Assembly: GCA_964342805.1 (NCBI GenBank)
Contig: CAYFHQ010000018.1
Coordinates: 1-45,611, forward strand
DNA: 45,611 nucleotides
Direction: 5' to 3'
Origin: CAYFHQ01 sp964342805
Lineage (GTDB): Bacteria; Bacillota; Clostridia; Peptostreptococcales; Acidaminobacteraceae
A program made the position numbers and the translations under genes. The first letter of the stretch is position 1. Each line of letters starts with the position of its first letter. A model generated the notes under the pieces. The model saw only the letters and a list, made by a program, of their open reading frames with translations, was not told where the DNA came from and made no database searches. Shown in pieces: positions 25,194 through 33,414 of this stretch.

Positions 25194-25922
25194 ATGAGGT
25201 TACAAAAATACATCGCCCTCTGCGGGGTGGCTTCCAGAAGAAAAGCTGAAGCCCTAATAGCAGAGGGGAAGATTCAAGTCAACGGGATAACCGTTTACGA
25301 AATGGGTGTCAAGATAGATCCGGAAAAGGACCGGGTCTCTTTTAATGGAAAAGACATTCAGCCTGAGTCTGAAAAACAATACATCCTACTCAACAAACCA
25401 ACCGGCTATGTGACCACCATGAAGGACCAGTTTGACCGGCCCACGGTCACGGACCTGGTGGCGGACATAGCAGAACGGGTCTACCCTGTAGGACGCCTGG
25501 ACTACAACACCTCAGGCCTCCTCATCATGACCAATGACGGCGACTTCGCCAACCAGATCATGCACCCCAGTCGCCATGTGGACAAGACCTACATTGCCAA
25601 GGTAAAAGGCGTTCTAGAGTTCTCTTCCCTGATGCGGTTACGCGAGGGGATTGACATAGGTAATTACACAACGGCTCCGGCCCAAGTGGACGTGATGAAA
25701 AAGCACATGGACTATACGATTGTTGAAATCACCATACATGAGGGCAAAAACAGACAAATTCGCCGTATGTTTGACGCGGTGGACCACCCAGTATTGTCTT
25801 TGAAGCGCATCTCCATTGGAAAAATTGCTTTGGGTGACTTGGAAGTTGGTAAGTGGCGTCATTTGAAGGCCAGTGAGCTGGCCAGCCTCCGTAAGGAAAG
25901 CGGGAAAGGAAAGACCTCATGA
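25194..25922 (+). CDS. rluB: Ribosomal large subunit pseudouridine synthase B
   Basis: Makes a pseudouridine in the peptidyl-transferase region of 23S rRNA. 242 residues: an S4 domain (1-58, RLQKYIALCGVASRRKAE) and a catalytic domain with GRLDYNTSGLL, where Asp103 is the catalytic residue, then HEGKNRQIRRM. Specificity as RluB rather than a related RsuA-type enzyme is inferred from the neighbourhood with scpAB. It overlaps the next gene by 4 nt. Confidence 0.92.
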   Translation: MRLQKYIALCGVASRRKAEALIAEGKIQVNGITVYEMGVKIDPEKDRVSFNGKDIQPESEKQYILLNKPTGYVTTMKDQFDRPTVTDLVADIAERVYPVGRLDYNTSGLLIMTNDGDFANQIMHPSRHVDKTYIAKVKGVLEFSSLMRLREGIDIGNYTTAPAQVDVMKKHMDYTIVEITIHEGKNRQIRRMFDAVDHPVLSLKRISIGKIALGDLEVGKWRHLKASELASLRKESGKGKTS

Positions 25923-26383
25923 TTGAAGTAAAACAGACGACCTTGGAGATCTTTGAGGCTGCCAAGGCTTTAATGAAGAAAAATGACATGGACGGGAACC
26001 TGGTGATTGACCGCTTGGACCAGTCCATGGTCTTAATGGATAGACAGCTGGTTTTGGGTTTTGGATCATTCACTCGCCAAGACCAATTAGCCTTCCTAGA
26101 CACTTTGGTTCTCAGTGACCAGCGTCTGTGGAAGTCCATGGGGGACGGTCTAGTCAAAGCCATGCTCAATATGATGGACTTACGGGGCGTCAAAGAGGTC
26201 TATGTCCTGGCGTCGCCATCTACCCAGGGCCATTATGAGGATATTGGTTTTGTAGGATCAGACATGGTTCCAGACAAACTCAAGGGACTGGTAGACATGC
26301 CTGTCTATGCCAAGGACCAGACCATCATGATGGAAACCCGGTTGCCAGAGTTTTTTGACACAGCATGTCGATCAAAAAAGTAA
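25919..26383 (+). CDS. Probable GNAT-type acetyltransferase
   Basis: 154 residues starting at an ATGA overlap with rluB. The middle part (DTLVLSDQRLWKSMGDGLVKAMLNMM) resembles the acetyl-CoA pyrophosphate-binding region of GNAT enzymes. It is followed by a strand with a YVLASPSTQGHYEDIGFV pattern like the GNAT C-terminal Y..GF motif. The classic Q/RxxGxG/A is poorly conserved (WKSMGDG), so activity is uncertain. No substrate can be named. Confidence 0.65.
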   Translation: MIEVKQTTLEIFEAAKALMKKNDMDGNLVIDRLDQSMVLMDRQLVLGFGSFTRQDQLAFLDTLVLSDQRLWKSMGDGLVKAMLNMMDLRGVKEVYVLASPSTQGHYEDIGFVGSDMVPDKLKGLVDMPVYAKDQTIMMETRLPEFFDTACRSKK

Positions 26384-26421
26384 TCCGTAACATGGAATGA
26401 AGAAAAGGGAAGTAGAGCGTC

Positions 26422-26985
26422 ATGAGAAGAATTGCGTCAGTTGTGAAATTGGCTAAGATCATATTAGAGAAGTACGTCTTTGAAGGGATGACCGTGGTGG
26501 ACGCTACGGCAGGGAATGGCCATGACAGTGCCTACTTTAAAGAAGTAATTGGTCCTGAGGGCCACTTATATTGTTTTGATGTGCAGGAAACAGCTCTTGC
26601 AGCTACTGCCAACCGCTTGGAAGAGGCTGGTCTCAACCATAATGTTACCCTGGTCCATGACGGCCATGAAAACTTAAAGGACCATGTGGCCCAGCCTGTG
26701 GATATGGTCATGTACAACTTGGGTTACCTACCCAAGCACGACAAGACCAAAACCACCCTACCCCACACGACACTGGAAAGTGTCAACCAGGCCATGGACC
26801 TCATTAAGGTTCGTGGAGCCGTTTGTATCGTGGCTTATCCAGGCCATCCGGAAGGGGCTGAGGAGAAGGCGGTCCTAGACCAGTTTGTCAGAACCATTGA
26901 CCAAAAGAAATTTGATGTACTGAAAAGTGAGTTTATCAATCAGATCAATAACCCACCGGTTTTATATATCATTGAAAAGAGGTAA
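26422..26985 (+). CDS. mnmM: tRNA (mnm5s2U34) methyltransferase, YtqB/MnmM family
   Basis: 187-residue class I SAM methyltransferase. It has the family signatures DATAGNGHD at 27-35 and NLGYLP at 99-104, and a C-terminal NNPPVLYIIEK. Established knowledge: Bacillus YtqB (MnmM) carries out the last methylation of mnm5s2U at the wobble position of some tRNAs in bacteria without MnmC. It was earlier listed as a putative rRNA methylase. surE starts 2 nt after its stop. Confidence 0.88.
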   Translation: MRRIASVVKLAKIILEKYVFEGMTVVDATAGNGHDSAYFKEVIGPEGHLYCFDVQETALAATANRLEEAGLNHNVTLVHDGHENLKDHVAQPVDMVMYNLGYLPKHDKTKTTLPHTTLESVNQAMDLIKVRGAVCIVAYPGHPEGAEEKAVLDQFVRTIDQKKFDVLKSEFINQINNPPVLYIIEKR

Positions 26986-26987
26986 GT

Positions 26988-27746
26988 ATGCGTATATTGG
27001 TAACCAACGATGATGGCATCCAGGCCCTGGGCCTGTCCACCCTAGTGAAGACCCTAGCCAAAAAGCATGATGTCTATGTTGTGGCGCCCTATAGACAGCA
27101 GAGTGCCAAGAGCCATGCCATTACAGTCAACCAGCCCCTTATGGTCCACCGGTTGAACTTGTATCCGGAAGCGAAAATGTCAATTGCCGTGGAAGGTACA
27201 CCGGTAGACTGTGTGAAGATCGCCGTGGAACGTTTGATGGATCTACCACCGGACGTGGTCCTGTCAGGTATTAATGACGGGCCCAACCTGGGTAATGACG
27301 TCCTTTACTCGGGAACGGTTGCAGCAGCAGTGGAGGGTAGCTTCTACAATATCCCTTCGATTGCCCTGTCCCTATGTGGACGAAGGGAAAAGGGATATGG
27401 CTTTGGTGCAGACTATATACTCAACCACCTGGAGCAAATGTTGGAGATTGACCTGCCCTTGCATACGGCCTTGAATGTCAACTTCCCTGTGTTACCAGCA
27501 GAAGAGATCAAGGGTACCAAGGTGACTATTCTGGGCCTACGTTTGTATGACAACACTTTTGAGCACCGATTGACACCCCATGGGGACGAGTATTACTGGT
27601 TGGCAGGTGAGCCCAAAGACCTGGACCAGCCGGACGAGTCTGACATCCATGCGGTGGCCGATGGCTATGTGAGTGTGACGCCAGTCCGTTTTGACTTCAA
27701 CAATCATGACGCCCTGCGGGCCGTAAAAGCGGGATTTGAAGGCTAA
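26988..27746 (+). CDS. surE: 5'/3'-nucleotidase SurE
   Basis: Metal-dependent phosphatase acting on nucleoside monophosphates. 252 residues with the N-terminal LVTNDDGIQALG (Asp8, Asp9), VVAPYRQQSAKSHAIT, SGINDGPNLGNDVLYSGTVAAA (Asn metal ligand), and the C-terminal DGYVSVTPVRFD. It ends at a strong terminator. Confidence 0.97.
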   Translation: MRILVTNDDGIQALGLSTLVKTLAKKHDVYVVAPYRQQSAKSHAITVNQPLMVHRLNLYPEAKMSIAVEGTPVDCVKIAVERLMDLPPDVVLSGINDGPNLGNDVLYSGTVAAAVEGSFYNIPSIALSLCGRREKGYGFGADYILNHLEQMLEIDLPLHTALNVNFPVLPAEEIKGTKVTILGLRLYDNTFEHRLTPHGDEYYWLAGEPKDLDQPDESDIHAVADGYVSVTPVRFDFNNHDALRAVKAGFEG

Positions 27747-27772
27747 GTTGAAAAACCGTAAATATACACAAG

Positions 27773-27799
27773 GAAACAGGCACTTTTGTGCCTGTTTTT
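27773..27799 (+). terminator. Intrinsic terminator after surE
   Basis: AAACAGGCAC/GTGCCTGTTT perfect stem with a TTTT loop, followed by TT and G. Confidence 0.9.
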
Positions 27800-27840
27800 G
27801 CTATTTTATGCGGGTGTTGCCTAGTACCTGGTGCTAAAAA

Positions 27841-27857
27841 CACTTGATTTGCAAGTG
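27841..27857 (+). promoter_or_regulatory. Inverted TTGCAAGT-type element, distal
   Basis: CACTTG-ATTT-GCAAGTG. This is the first of a group of ACTTGCAA/TTGCAAGT copies in the kor upstream region. Confidence 0.4.
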
Positions 27858-28091
27858 GAGCGGGGGGATATTGCGTGTGGGTGTCGGATTTTATAGGTTT
27901 TTGCCACCTCCTGCAAGATTGATTTGGCCATGTTGTAAGATGGGTCTTGTAAAAAGTACACAAAGAGAATGGTCGATTTTATGGCTGGTTTTGTATACAT
28001 TTGTACAAGTCTAACAGGCCAAGCGGGTCTCCGGGAGGTAAGGCTTTGACATTTCATGAATATCAGAGAAAAAAGATAAAAATGCCAGGGG

Positions 28092-28105
28092 TGAAAGCGT
28101 TGGTA
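28092..28105 (+). promoter_or_regulatory. cre-like site 1 upstream of kor
   Basis: TGAAAGCGTTGGTA matches 12 of 14 positions of the catabolite-response element TGWAANCGNTNWCA (counting N positions as matched). A CcpA target is possible but unproven. Confidence 0.35.
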
Positions 28106-28217
28106 TTACAGGGTTTCAGAGGTCGGAAGATCTTGTATACACTATAATCGCATGCACATCATGGATTGTATGCAATCATACCAACACTAGATCATGCCAT
28201 TGTTCTAAAATACGAAT

Positions 28218-28233
28218 TGCAAGTCAACTTGCA
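28218..28233 (+). promoter_or_regulatory. Inverted repeat TGCAAGT-CA-ACTTGCA upstream of kor
   Basis: Perfect 7-bp arms with a 2-nt spacer, typical of a dimeric regulator's operator. ACTTGCAA occurs again at 28268-28275, overlapping the candidate -35. Confidence 0.6.
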
Positions 28234-28235
28234 CG

Positions 28236-28249
28236 TGAAAACGTTTCCG
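28236..28249 (+). promoter_or_regulatory. cre-like site 2 upstream of kor
   Basis: TGAAAACGTTTCCG, 12 of 14 positions of the CcpA consensus (counting N positions as matched), directly beside the inverted repeat. Confidence 0.4.
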
Positions 28250-28267
28250 TGATGTTTCTGAAATTTC

Positions 28268-28302
28268 ACTTGCAATTGCCTTTGACTGTGCTATTCTATA
28301 CA
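28268..28302 (+). promoter_or_regulatory. Candidate kor promoter with an ACTTGCAA box
   Basis: ACTTGCAA at 28268-28275 overlaps a possible -35 (TTGCAA). TATTCT (16-nt spacing) or TATACA further on may serve as -10. The region 27,800-28,330 otherwise contains no gene on either strand. Confidence 0.4.
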
Positions 28303-28330
28303 CGAACAGTTGCTAAGGGAGGTCGTCGCT

Positions 28331-28540
28331 TTGAATAATAAACGTGAAAACATCGAAGTGAAAGTAAATAAAGCATGGTGTAAGGGCTGTGGCATCTGCA
28401 TCGCATTTTGCCCCAAACAAGTCCTTGGTTTAGATGACAATGACAAGATCGAAATGCTTGATCCAGAGAACTGCATTAAGTGTGGTCAGTGTGAACTACG
28501 CTGCCCGGATTTCGCAATTTACCTAGGGGAGAAAGAATAA
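28331..28540 (+). CDS. korD: 2-oxoacid ferredoxin oxidoreductase, ferredoxin-like delta subunit
   Basis: 69 residues from a TTG start, 8 nt after AGGGAGG. Two [4Fe-4S] motifs are complete: CxxCxxCxxxC in WCKGCGICIAFCP and CIKCGQCELRCP. It passes electrons from the thiamine-containing subunits to ferredoxin. Stop and korA start share a base (TAATG). Confidence 0.93.
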   Translation: MNNKRENIEVKVNKAWCKGCGICIAFCPKQVLGLDDNDKIEMLDPENCIKCGQCELRCPDFAIYLGEKE

Positions 28541-29685
28541 TGAGTGAAAAAATCGTAAAACTACTTTCCGGTAATGAAGCCTGTGTGGAAGGTGCACTAT
28601 ATGCAGGTATGAAGTTCTATGGTGGTTACCCAATTACACCATCTACTGAAATCGCTGAAGTAAGTGCAGCGAAACTGCCAAAGGTTGGCGGTAAGTTTAT
28701 TCAAATGGAAGACGAAATCGCTGGTATCGCAGCGGCTATCGGCGGTTCAATCGCTGGTCTAAAGTCAATGACTGCTACGTCTGGCCCAGGTTTCTCTCTA
28801 AAGCAGGAAAACCTTGGTTACGCAGCTATCGCTGAGATTCCACTGGTTATTATTAACGTTATGCGTGGTGGCCCATCTACTGGCCTACCAACTGCAACGG
28901 CACAGGGTGACGTTATGCAGGCAATGTGGGGTACACACGGTGATCACCCAGTGATTGCACTTTGCCCAGCGTCTGTTACAGAGACATTCTACGAAACTGT
29001 ACGTGCGTTTAACCTTGCTGAAAAATACAGAACACCTGTTATCGTACTGACTGACGAAGTTGTAGGTCACATGCGTGAAAAGGTGGAGTTCCCAGCTCCT
29101 GGTGAACTTGAGGTATACGACCGTCTGAAGCCTGGCGCTGGTGATGATTACCTGGCCTACAAGGTTGAAGAGGGTGACATCGTTCCAAAGATGGCTGCTT
29201 TCGGTGAAGGCCACCGTTACCACATCACGGGTCTATTCCATGATGAAACGGGCTTCCCATCAAACAGCTCTGAAAATGCAGAATTCATGCTTGATCGCAT
29301 GTTGAATAAAATTGACCATAATCTGGATGATATCCTATCAAACGAAGAATACATGACAGAAGACGCTGAGCACCTGATCATTTCTTACGGATCAACTGCA
29401 CGTTCCGCGCGTTCTGCAGTAAAGTCTCTTCGTGCTGAAGGTCACAAGGTTGGTCTTTTCCGTCCAATCACTCTATGGCCATACCCAGTAGCTCGTACGC
29501 TAGAACTGAGCGAGCAAGTGAAGTCTGTTACAGTTGTAGAACTGAACAAGGGTCAAATGGTTCGTGAAGTAGAGCGTGTTGTGAAGAGCAACGCTACGGT
29601 TGAGCACTTTGGTCGTGCAAATGGTGAAGTCCTAATGCCTTCCGAAATCGTAGAAAAGATCAAGGAGGTAATGCAAAATGCATAG
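28540..29685 (+). CDS. korA: 2-oxoacid:ferredoxin oxidoreductase, alpha subunit
   Basis: 381 residues. The N-terminal pyrimidine-type domain carries GNEACVEGALYAGMKFYGGYPITPSTE, MEDEIAGIAAAIGGS and ATSGPGFSLKQENLGYA, and the C-terminal domain resembles transketolase C. The four-subunit order D-A-B-C is that of KorDABC (2-oxoglutarate) or related 2-oxoacid enzymes; substrate choice (2-oxoglutarate or branched-chain oxoacids) is not decided by sequence. Codons are strongly biased toward CGT, GTA and CTA, suggesting high expression. korB overlaps its end by 8 nt. Confidence 0.93.
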   Translation: MSEKIVKLLSGNEACVEGALYAGMKFYGGYPITPSTEIAEVSAAKLPKVGGKFIQMEDEIAGIAAAIGGSIAGLKSMTATSGPGFSLKQENLGYAAIAEIPLVIINVMRGGPSTGLPTATAQGDVMQAMWGTHGDHPVIALCPASVTETFYETVRAFNLAEKYRTPVIVLTDEVVGHMREKVEFPAPGELEVYDRLKPGAGDDYLAYKVEEGDIVPKMAAFGEGHRYHITGLFHDETGFPSNSSENAEFMLDRMLNKIDHNLDDILSNEEYMTEDAEHLIISYGSTARSARSAVKSLRAEGHKVGLFRPITLWPYPVARTLELSEQVKSVTVVELNKGQMVREVERVVKSNATVEHFGRANGEVLMPSEIVEKIKEVMQNA

Positions 29686-30499
29686 TCAACTAGTTGATCA
29701 GTTTTTCCGTCAGGATCGCCTGCCACATATATGGTGTCCGGGTTGCGGTCATGGTATAATTATGAGAGCCATGGTAAAAGCTATTGAAGCCATGGGTTGG
29801 AATAAAGACGAGGTAGTTGTTGTTTCTGGTATCGGTTGTTCTTCTCGAGCGCCAGGTTACCTGGACTTCAATACCCTACACACGACGCACGGTCGTGCAC
29901 TGGCATTTGCTACAGGCGTTAAGCTGGCAAATCCAAATCTGAAAGTAATCGTTGTTTCCGGTGACGGTGACGCATCTGCAATCGGTGGTAACCACCTGAT
30001 CCACGCTGCTCGTCGTAACATCGACATCACAACGATTGTATTCAACAACAACATTTACGGTATGACTGGTGGACAGTACTCACCAACGACTCCGACAAAC
30101 GAAAAAGGTACAACTGCACCACACGGTAACATTGATATGCCGTTTGACATTGCACATCTTGCAGCTTCTGCAGGTGCAACGTATGCAGGCCGTACAACTG
30201 CTTTCCATGCAACACAAATGGAAAAGATGATCACTAAGGCTATGGCTCACAAAGGTTTCTCCCTAGTGGAAGCAATCTCTGTTTGCCCAACATACTACGG
30301 TAGAAAGAACAAAAAAGGTTCTGTTGTAGATATGATGACATGGCTGAAGGACAGCTTCATTGACGTGAAGGTTGCTGACAAGCTTCCAGAAGAGAAGAAG
30401 GCTAGCAAACTACTGATGGGCGAGTTCAAGTGTGTAGAAGCTCCAGAATACACAGAACAGTACCAGCAGATCATCGATCGTTTTGCGGAGGACAAGTAA
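29678..30499 (+). CDS. korB: 2-oxoacid:ferredoxin oxidoreductase, beta (thiamine diphosphate) subunit
   Basis: 273 residues with the cluster/thiamine motif WCPGCGHGI, GIGCSSRAPGY, and the thiamine-binding VVSGDGDASAIGGNHLIHAARRN followed by NNNIYGMTGGQYSPTTP. It is translationally coupled to korA and spaced 1 nt from korC. Confidence 0.94.
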   Translation: MHSQLVDQFFRQDRLPHIWCPGCGHGIIMRAMVKAIEAMGWNKDEVVVVSGIGCSSRAPGYLDFNTLHTTHGRALAFATGVKLANPNLKVIVVSGDGDASAIGGNHLIHAARRNIDITTIVFNNNIYGMTGGQYSPTTPTNEKGTTAPHGNIDMPFDIAHLAASAGATYAGRTTAFHATQMEKMITKAMAHKGFSLVEAISVCPTYYGRKNKKGSVVDMMTWLKDSFIDVKVADKLPEEKKASKLLMGEFKCVEAPEYTEQYQQIIDRFAEDK

Positions 30500-30500
30500 T

Positions 30501-31037
30501 ATGAACCATTTAGAGTTGAGACTATCCGGATCTGGTGGTCAGGGTCTGATCACTGCAGGAATCATCCTAGCAGAAGCAGCACTTCTTGACGGAAAGAACG
30601 CAATCCAGTCACAGTCCTACGGTCCTGAAGCCCGTGGCGGCGCAAGTAAAGCAGAAGTTATCATCAGTGGTGATGATATTGATTTCCCTAAAGTACAGGC
30701 GCCAGACCTCGTTCTAGCGCTTACACAAGTTGCCAGCGATAAATACCTGACTTCCGTAAAGGAAGACGGCATTGTCGTAGTCGATGATAAAATTGAGTTG
30801 CCAGCAGACCTGAAGGCTAAGAAGATTGTTAAGGTTCCTATTCTTCGAACGGCTACAGATGTAATTGGCAAATCAATTGTTGCGAATATTATCGCTCTGG
30901 GCCTGATCGCTGAACTGACAGGTGCAGCTTCCAAGGAAAGTGTAGAGAAGGCAGTTCTAAGCCGTGTTCCTAAGGGAACTGAGGAACTGAACAAGGCTGC
31001 ACTAGAGGAAGGTTTCAAGCTGGCTCAAAATCAATAA
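30501..31037 (+). CDS. korC: 2-oxoacid:ferredoxin oxidoreductase, gamma subunit
   Basis: 178 residues starting at ATG 30501 (GGAGG upstream). The gamma-subunit signature is clear: LRLSGSGGQGLITAGIILAEAA, QSYGPEARGGASKAEVIIS and the C-terminal RVPKGTEELNKAALEEGF. It completes the KorDABC complex. Confidence 0.93.
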   Translation: MNHLELRLSGSGGQGLITAGIILAEAALLDGKNAIQSQSYGPEARGGASKAEVIISGDDIDFPKVQAPDLVLALTQVASDKYLTSVKEDGIVVVDDKIELPADLKAKKIVKVPILRTATDVIGKSIVANIIALGLIAELTGAASKESVEKAVLSRVPKGTEELNKAALEEGFKLAQNQ

Positions 31038-31075
31038 TACGACAGTAGTCGAAATCATTGATAAGGAGTGGCTAT

Positions 31076-31939
31076 ATGATGGACTCAAATAATGACCTGC
31101 TGAAGCGGATTGAATCCAACTACTTCAAGCTCAGTAAGGGTCAAAAGAGAATTGCCGACTATATTTTCGAAAACTATGACAAGGTTGCCTTTATGACTGC
31201 GTCGACCCTCGGGGATATTGTTGGTGTGTCAGAATCTACGGTTGTGCGCTTTGCCAACGCCCTAGACTATGACGGATACCCAAAACTGCAAAAGGGCTTA
31301 CAGGAGTCCATTAAAACGAAGCTAACCACCGTGCAACGTTTTGAAATGTCAAAGGACCTGGACCTTGGGGAGAGTACCCTCAAGAAGATCATGTCCTCAG
31401 ACATTGACAATGTGCGCAAAACCATTGATTTAATTGACGAGTCAGTGGTCAGTGAAATTGTTAGTAAGGTACATGACGCAAAAAAGGTCTATATCCTAGG
31501 CCTGAGATCTTCATCTGTACTGGCAAACTACCTGGGTTTTTATATGAACTTCATTGTGGATGATCTATTGATTATTCCCCAGGGACCCAACGAGGCGTTT
31601 GACCAGCTCATTAACATTTCTGAAAATGACCTCTTGATCGTTATTTCCTTCCCACGATATTCGAAGAGAACCTTCGACGTGGTGAAGTTCGCCAAAGAGC
31701 AAGGTGCAACAATTGTAGGGATCACAGACAGTAATATGTCTCCTCTCAGTCAAGTTGTGGACCACTGCATGTACGCGAAGTATAATATGAATACGTTTAT
31801 TGATTCATTGGTGGCACCCATGAGTCTATTAAACGCCTTGATCATAAGCCTCGGTATTAACGAAAAAGACCGGGTGGAGGAGAAGTTTAGACGACTTGAG
31901 TCCATTTGGGATGAGTATAATATCTATGATCAGAAGTAA
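31076..31939 (+). CDS. RpiR/MurR family transcriptional regulator
   Basis: 287 residues from the ATG at 31076, 7 nt after AAGGAG. N-terminal helix-turn-helix (about 15-75, SKGQKRIADYIFENYDKVAFM and SESTVVRFANALDYDGYPKL) and a C-terminal SIS sugar-phosphate-binding domain (about 125-250, VYILGLRSSSVLANYL). It lies 38 nt behind korC with no terminator between, so it probably belongs to the kor transcript. It is a candidate regulator of the TTGCAAGT elements, though this is not shown. Confidence 0.9.
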   Translation: MMDSNNDLLKRIESNYFKLSKGQKRIADYIFENYDKVAFMTASTLGDIVGVSESTVVRFANALDYDGYPKLQKGLQESIKTKLTTVQRFEMSKDLDLGESTLKKIMSSDIDNVRKTIDLIDESVVSEIVSKVHDAKKVYILGLRSSSVLANYLGFYMNFIVDDLLIIPQGPNEAFDQLINISENDLLIVISFPRYSKRTFDVVKFAKEQGATIVGITDSNMSPLSQVVDHCMYAKYNMNTFIDSLVAPMSLLNALIISLGINEKDRVEEKFRRLESIWDEYNIYDQK

Positions 31940-31965
31940 GGTATGTATCGATGAATCGATATTCC

Positions 31966-31991
31966 AACCCAGCTGCTTGCAGCTGGGTTTT
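31966..31991 (+). terminator. Intrinsic terminator after the RpiR-type gene
   Basis: AACCCAGCTGC-TT-GCAGCTGGGTT perfect stem followed by TT and A. Confidence 0.88.
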
Positions 31992-32084
31992 ACTTGTCTT
32001 TATATAGAAAAGGGCCAGCAAAATTGCCCTGTGGTTAGGTTTATTGTCCGCTGCAGGTAGTTTTGTCATCCTTTTTCAACTCTC

Positions 32085-32113
32085 TTGTTATGACAAGTGA
32101 TGTAAGATATAAT
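32085..32113 (+). promoter_or_regulatory. Sigma-A type promoter for cmk-plsC-ispH-S1
   Basis: TTGTTA (32085-32090), 17-nt spacer, perfect TATAAT (32108-32113), 35 nt before the cmk start codon. Confidence 0.8.
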
Positions 32114-32148
32114 TGATAGGTTAAAAGACAAAAACGGGGAGTGAAAGT

Positions 32149-32802
32149 ATGCGTCACATTCAATTGGCAATCGATGGACCTGCAGGGTCTGGTAAGAGTA
32201 CGATTGCGAAAATTCTAGCAAAAAGATTAGGTATCACGTATTTGGACAGTGGAGCCATGTACCGCATTGTTACACTGGAGGTTTTAGAAAGAAAGATTGA
32301 TTTCGAAAGTAGACCAGCTATTGAAGCCCTACTGGACGAACTGGTGATCGAGTTTGATAAGGACAAAATTTACGCTAACAGCAAGGATGTCACCCTACAG
32401 ATTCGTGAGCCAAGGATCAATGAAAACGTCTCTAAGATCGCCGCTATGGGCTTTATACGAATTGATATGGTCAAACGACAGCAAGATATTGCTGGAGAAC
32501 TATCAATAGTCATGGAAGGCCGAGACATTGGCACAAAAGTGTTGCCTAATGCTACAGATAAAGTATTCTTGACCGCATCAATCCATGAAAGGGCCGTGAG
32601 ACGCCACAAGGAGTCCCTTGAGAAGGGCTTTACCATGACCCTAGAGGAAATAGAAGCGGATATTGCCCGGCGGGACAAGATCGACAGCGAGCGTGAAGAA
32701 TCACCTCTGATTCAGGCGGACGACGCCGTCTTGGTTGACACGACAGGTAAGAGCATTGATGAGGTTGTAGAGGAAATTCTACAGCTTGTTAAGGGGAAAT
32801 AA
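32149..32802 (+). CDS. cmk: Cytidylate kinase
   Basis: Phosphorylates CMP and dCMP. 217 residues; P-loop IDGPAGSGKST at 6-16, LDSGAMYR, VMEGRDIGTKVLPNA and the lid RRHKESLEKG. It begins the conserved clostridial cluster cmk-plsC-ispH-S1 and abuts plsC with no gap. Confidence 0.97.
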   Translation: MRHIQLAIDGPAGSGKSTIAKILAKRLGITYLDSGAMYRIVTLEVLERKIDFESRPAIEALLDELVIEFDKDKIYANSKDVTLQIREPRINENVSKIAAMGFIRIDMVKRQQDIAGELSIVMEGRDIGTKVLPNATDKVFLTASIHERAVRRHKESLEKGFTMTLEEIEADIARRDKIDSEREESPLIQADDAVLVDTTGKSIDEVVEEILQLVKGK

Positions 32803-33414
32803 ATGGAGCGTATGGTGAAGGGTATCATCCGGTGGCTGATTAAGATGTTTTATGTGTTCCTCTTCCGCGTGGAAGTGAGGGGCATTGAAAACTGGCCAGT
32901 GGGCCAAGGGAAGATTATTTGTGCCAACCATATTAGTCAGCACGATCCCGTAGTAATCGGCGCCATGGCACCTGAGTATTTGAAGTTCATGGCCAAACAT
33001 ACCATCTTCAAATTTAAACCTTTTGAAATATTTCTTCGTTTTGCAGGAGGTTTTCCTGTAAATCGTGACAAGAATGACTTGAAGGCCATTAAAACGGCCA
33101 TGCGGGCAGTGAAAGACGACATGGGTGTTTTGATTTTTGCTGAAGGTACGCGAAACTATACCACAACACCCCTTGAGGTGAAGGCAGGAGTAGCCATGAT
33201 CGCTATTAAGTCCAAGGTACCTATTTTACCAGTGACCGTGGACTCTACCTATAAGTTGTTCTCTAAAATCATTATCACGGTCCATCCAGCCATTCGTTTT
33301 GAAGACCTGGAAGGCCAGAAACTTAGCAACGAAGAGTACCAAGAGATTTCTCAAGGAATCATGAATGACATTTACAGTCATTTGGACTTATATAAAGGAA
33401 GACAGAAATCATGA
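32803..33414 (+). CDS. plsC: 1-acyl-sn-glycerol-3-phosphate acyltransferase
   Basis: Second acylation step of phospholipid synthesis. 203 residues with an N-terminal amphipathic/hydrophobic segment (about 8-22). The catalytic NHxxxxD is NHISQHD, followed by GGFPVNRD and FAEGTRNYT, then IKSKVPILPV. It starts directly at the cmk stop and overlaps ispH by 4 nt. Confidence 0.94.
   Translation: MERMVKGIIRWLIKMFYVFLFRVEVRGIENWPVGQGKIICANHISQHDPVVIGAMAPEYLKFMAKHTIFKFKPFEIFLRFAGGFPVNRDKNDLKAIKTAMRAVKDDMGVLIFAEGTRNYTTTPLEVKAGVAMIAIKSKVPILPVTVDSTYKLFSKIIITVHPAIRFEDLEGQKLSNEEYQEISQGIMNDIYSHLDLYKGRQKS

Noticed and set aside
27881..27887. Spo0A-box-like TGTCGGA upstream of kor
   Set aside because: One mismatch to TGTCGAA and no second copy or promoter alignment.
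27697..28057. Two - strand open frames after surE
   Set aside because: They cross a terminator and operator-like repeats, overlap each other and lack start signals.
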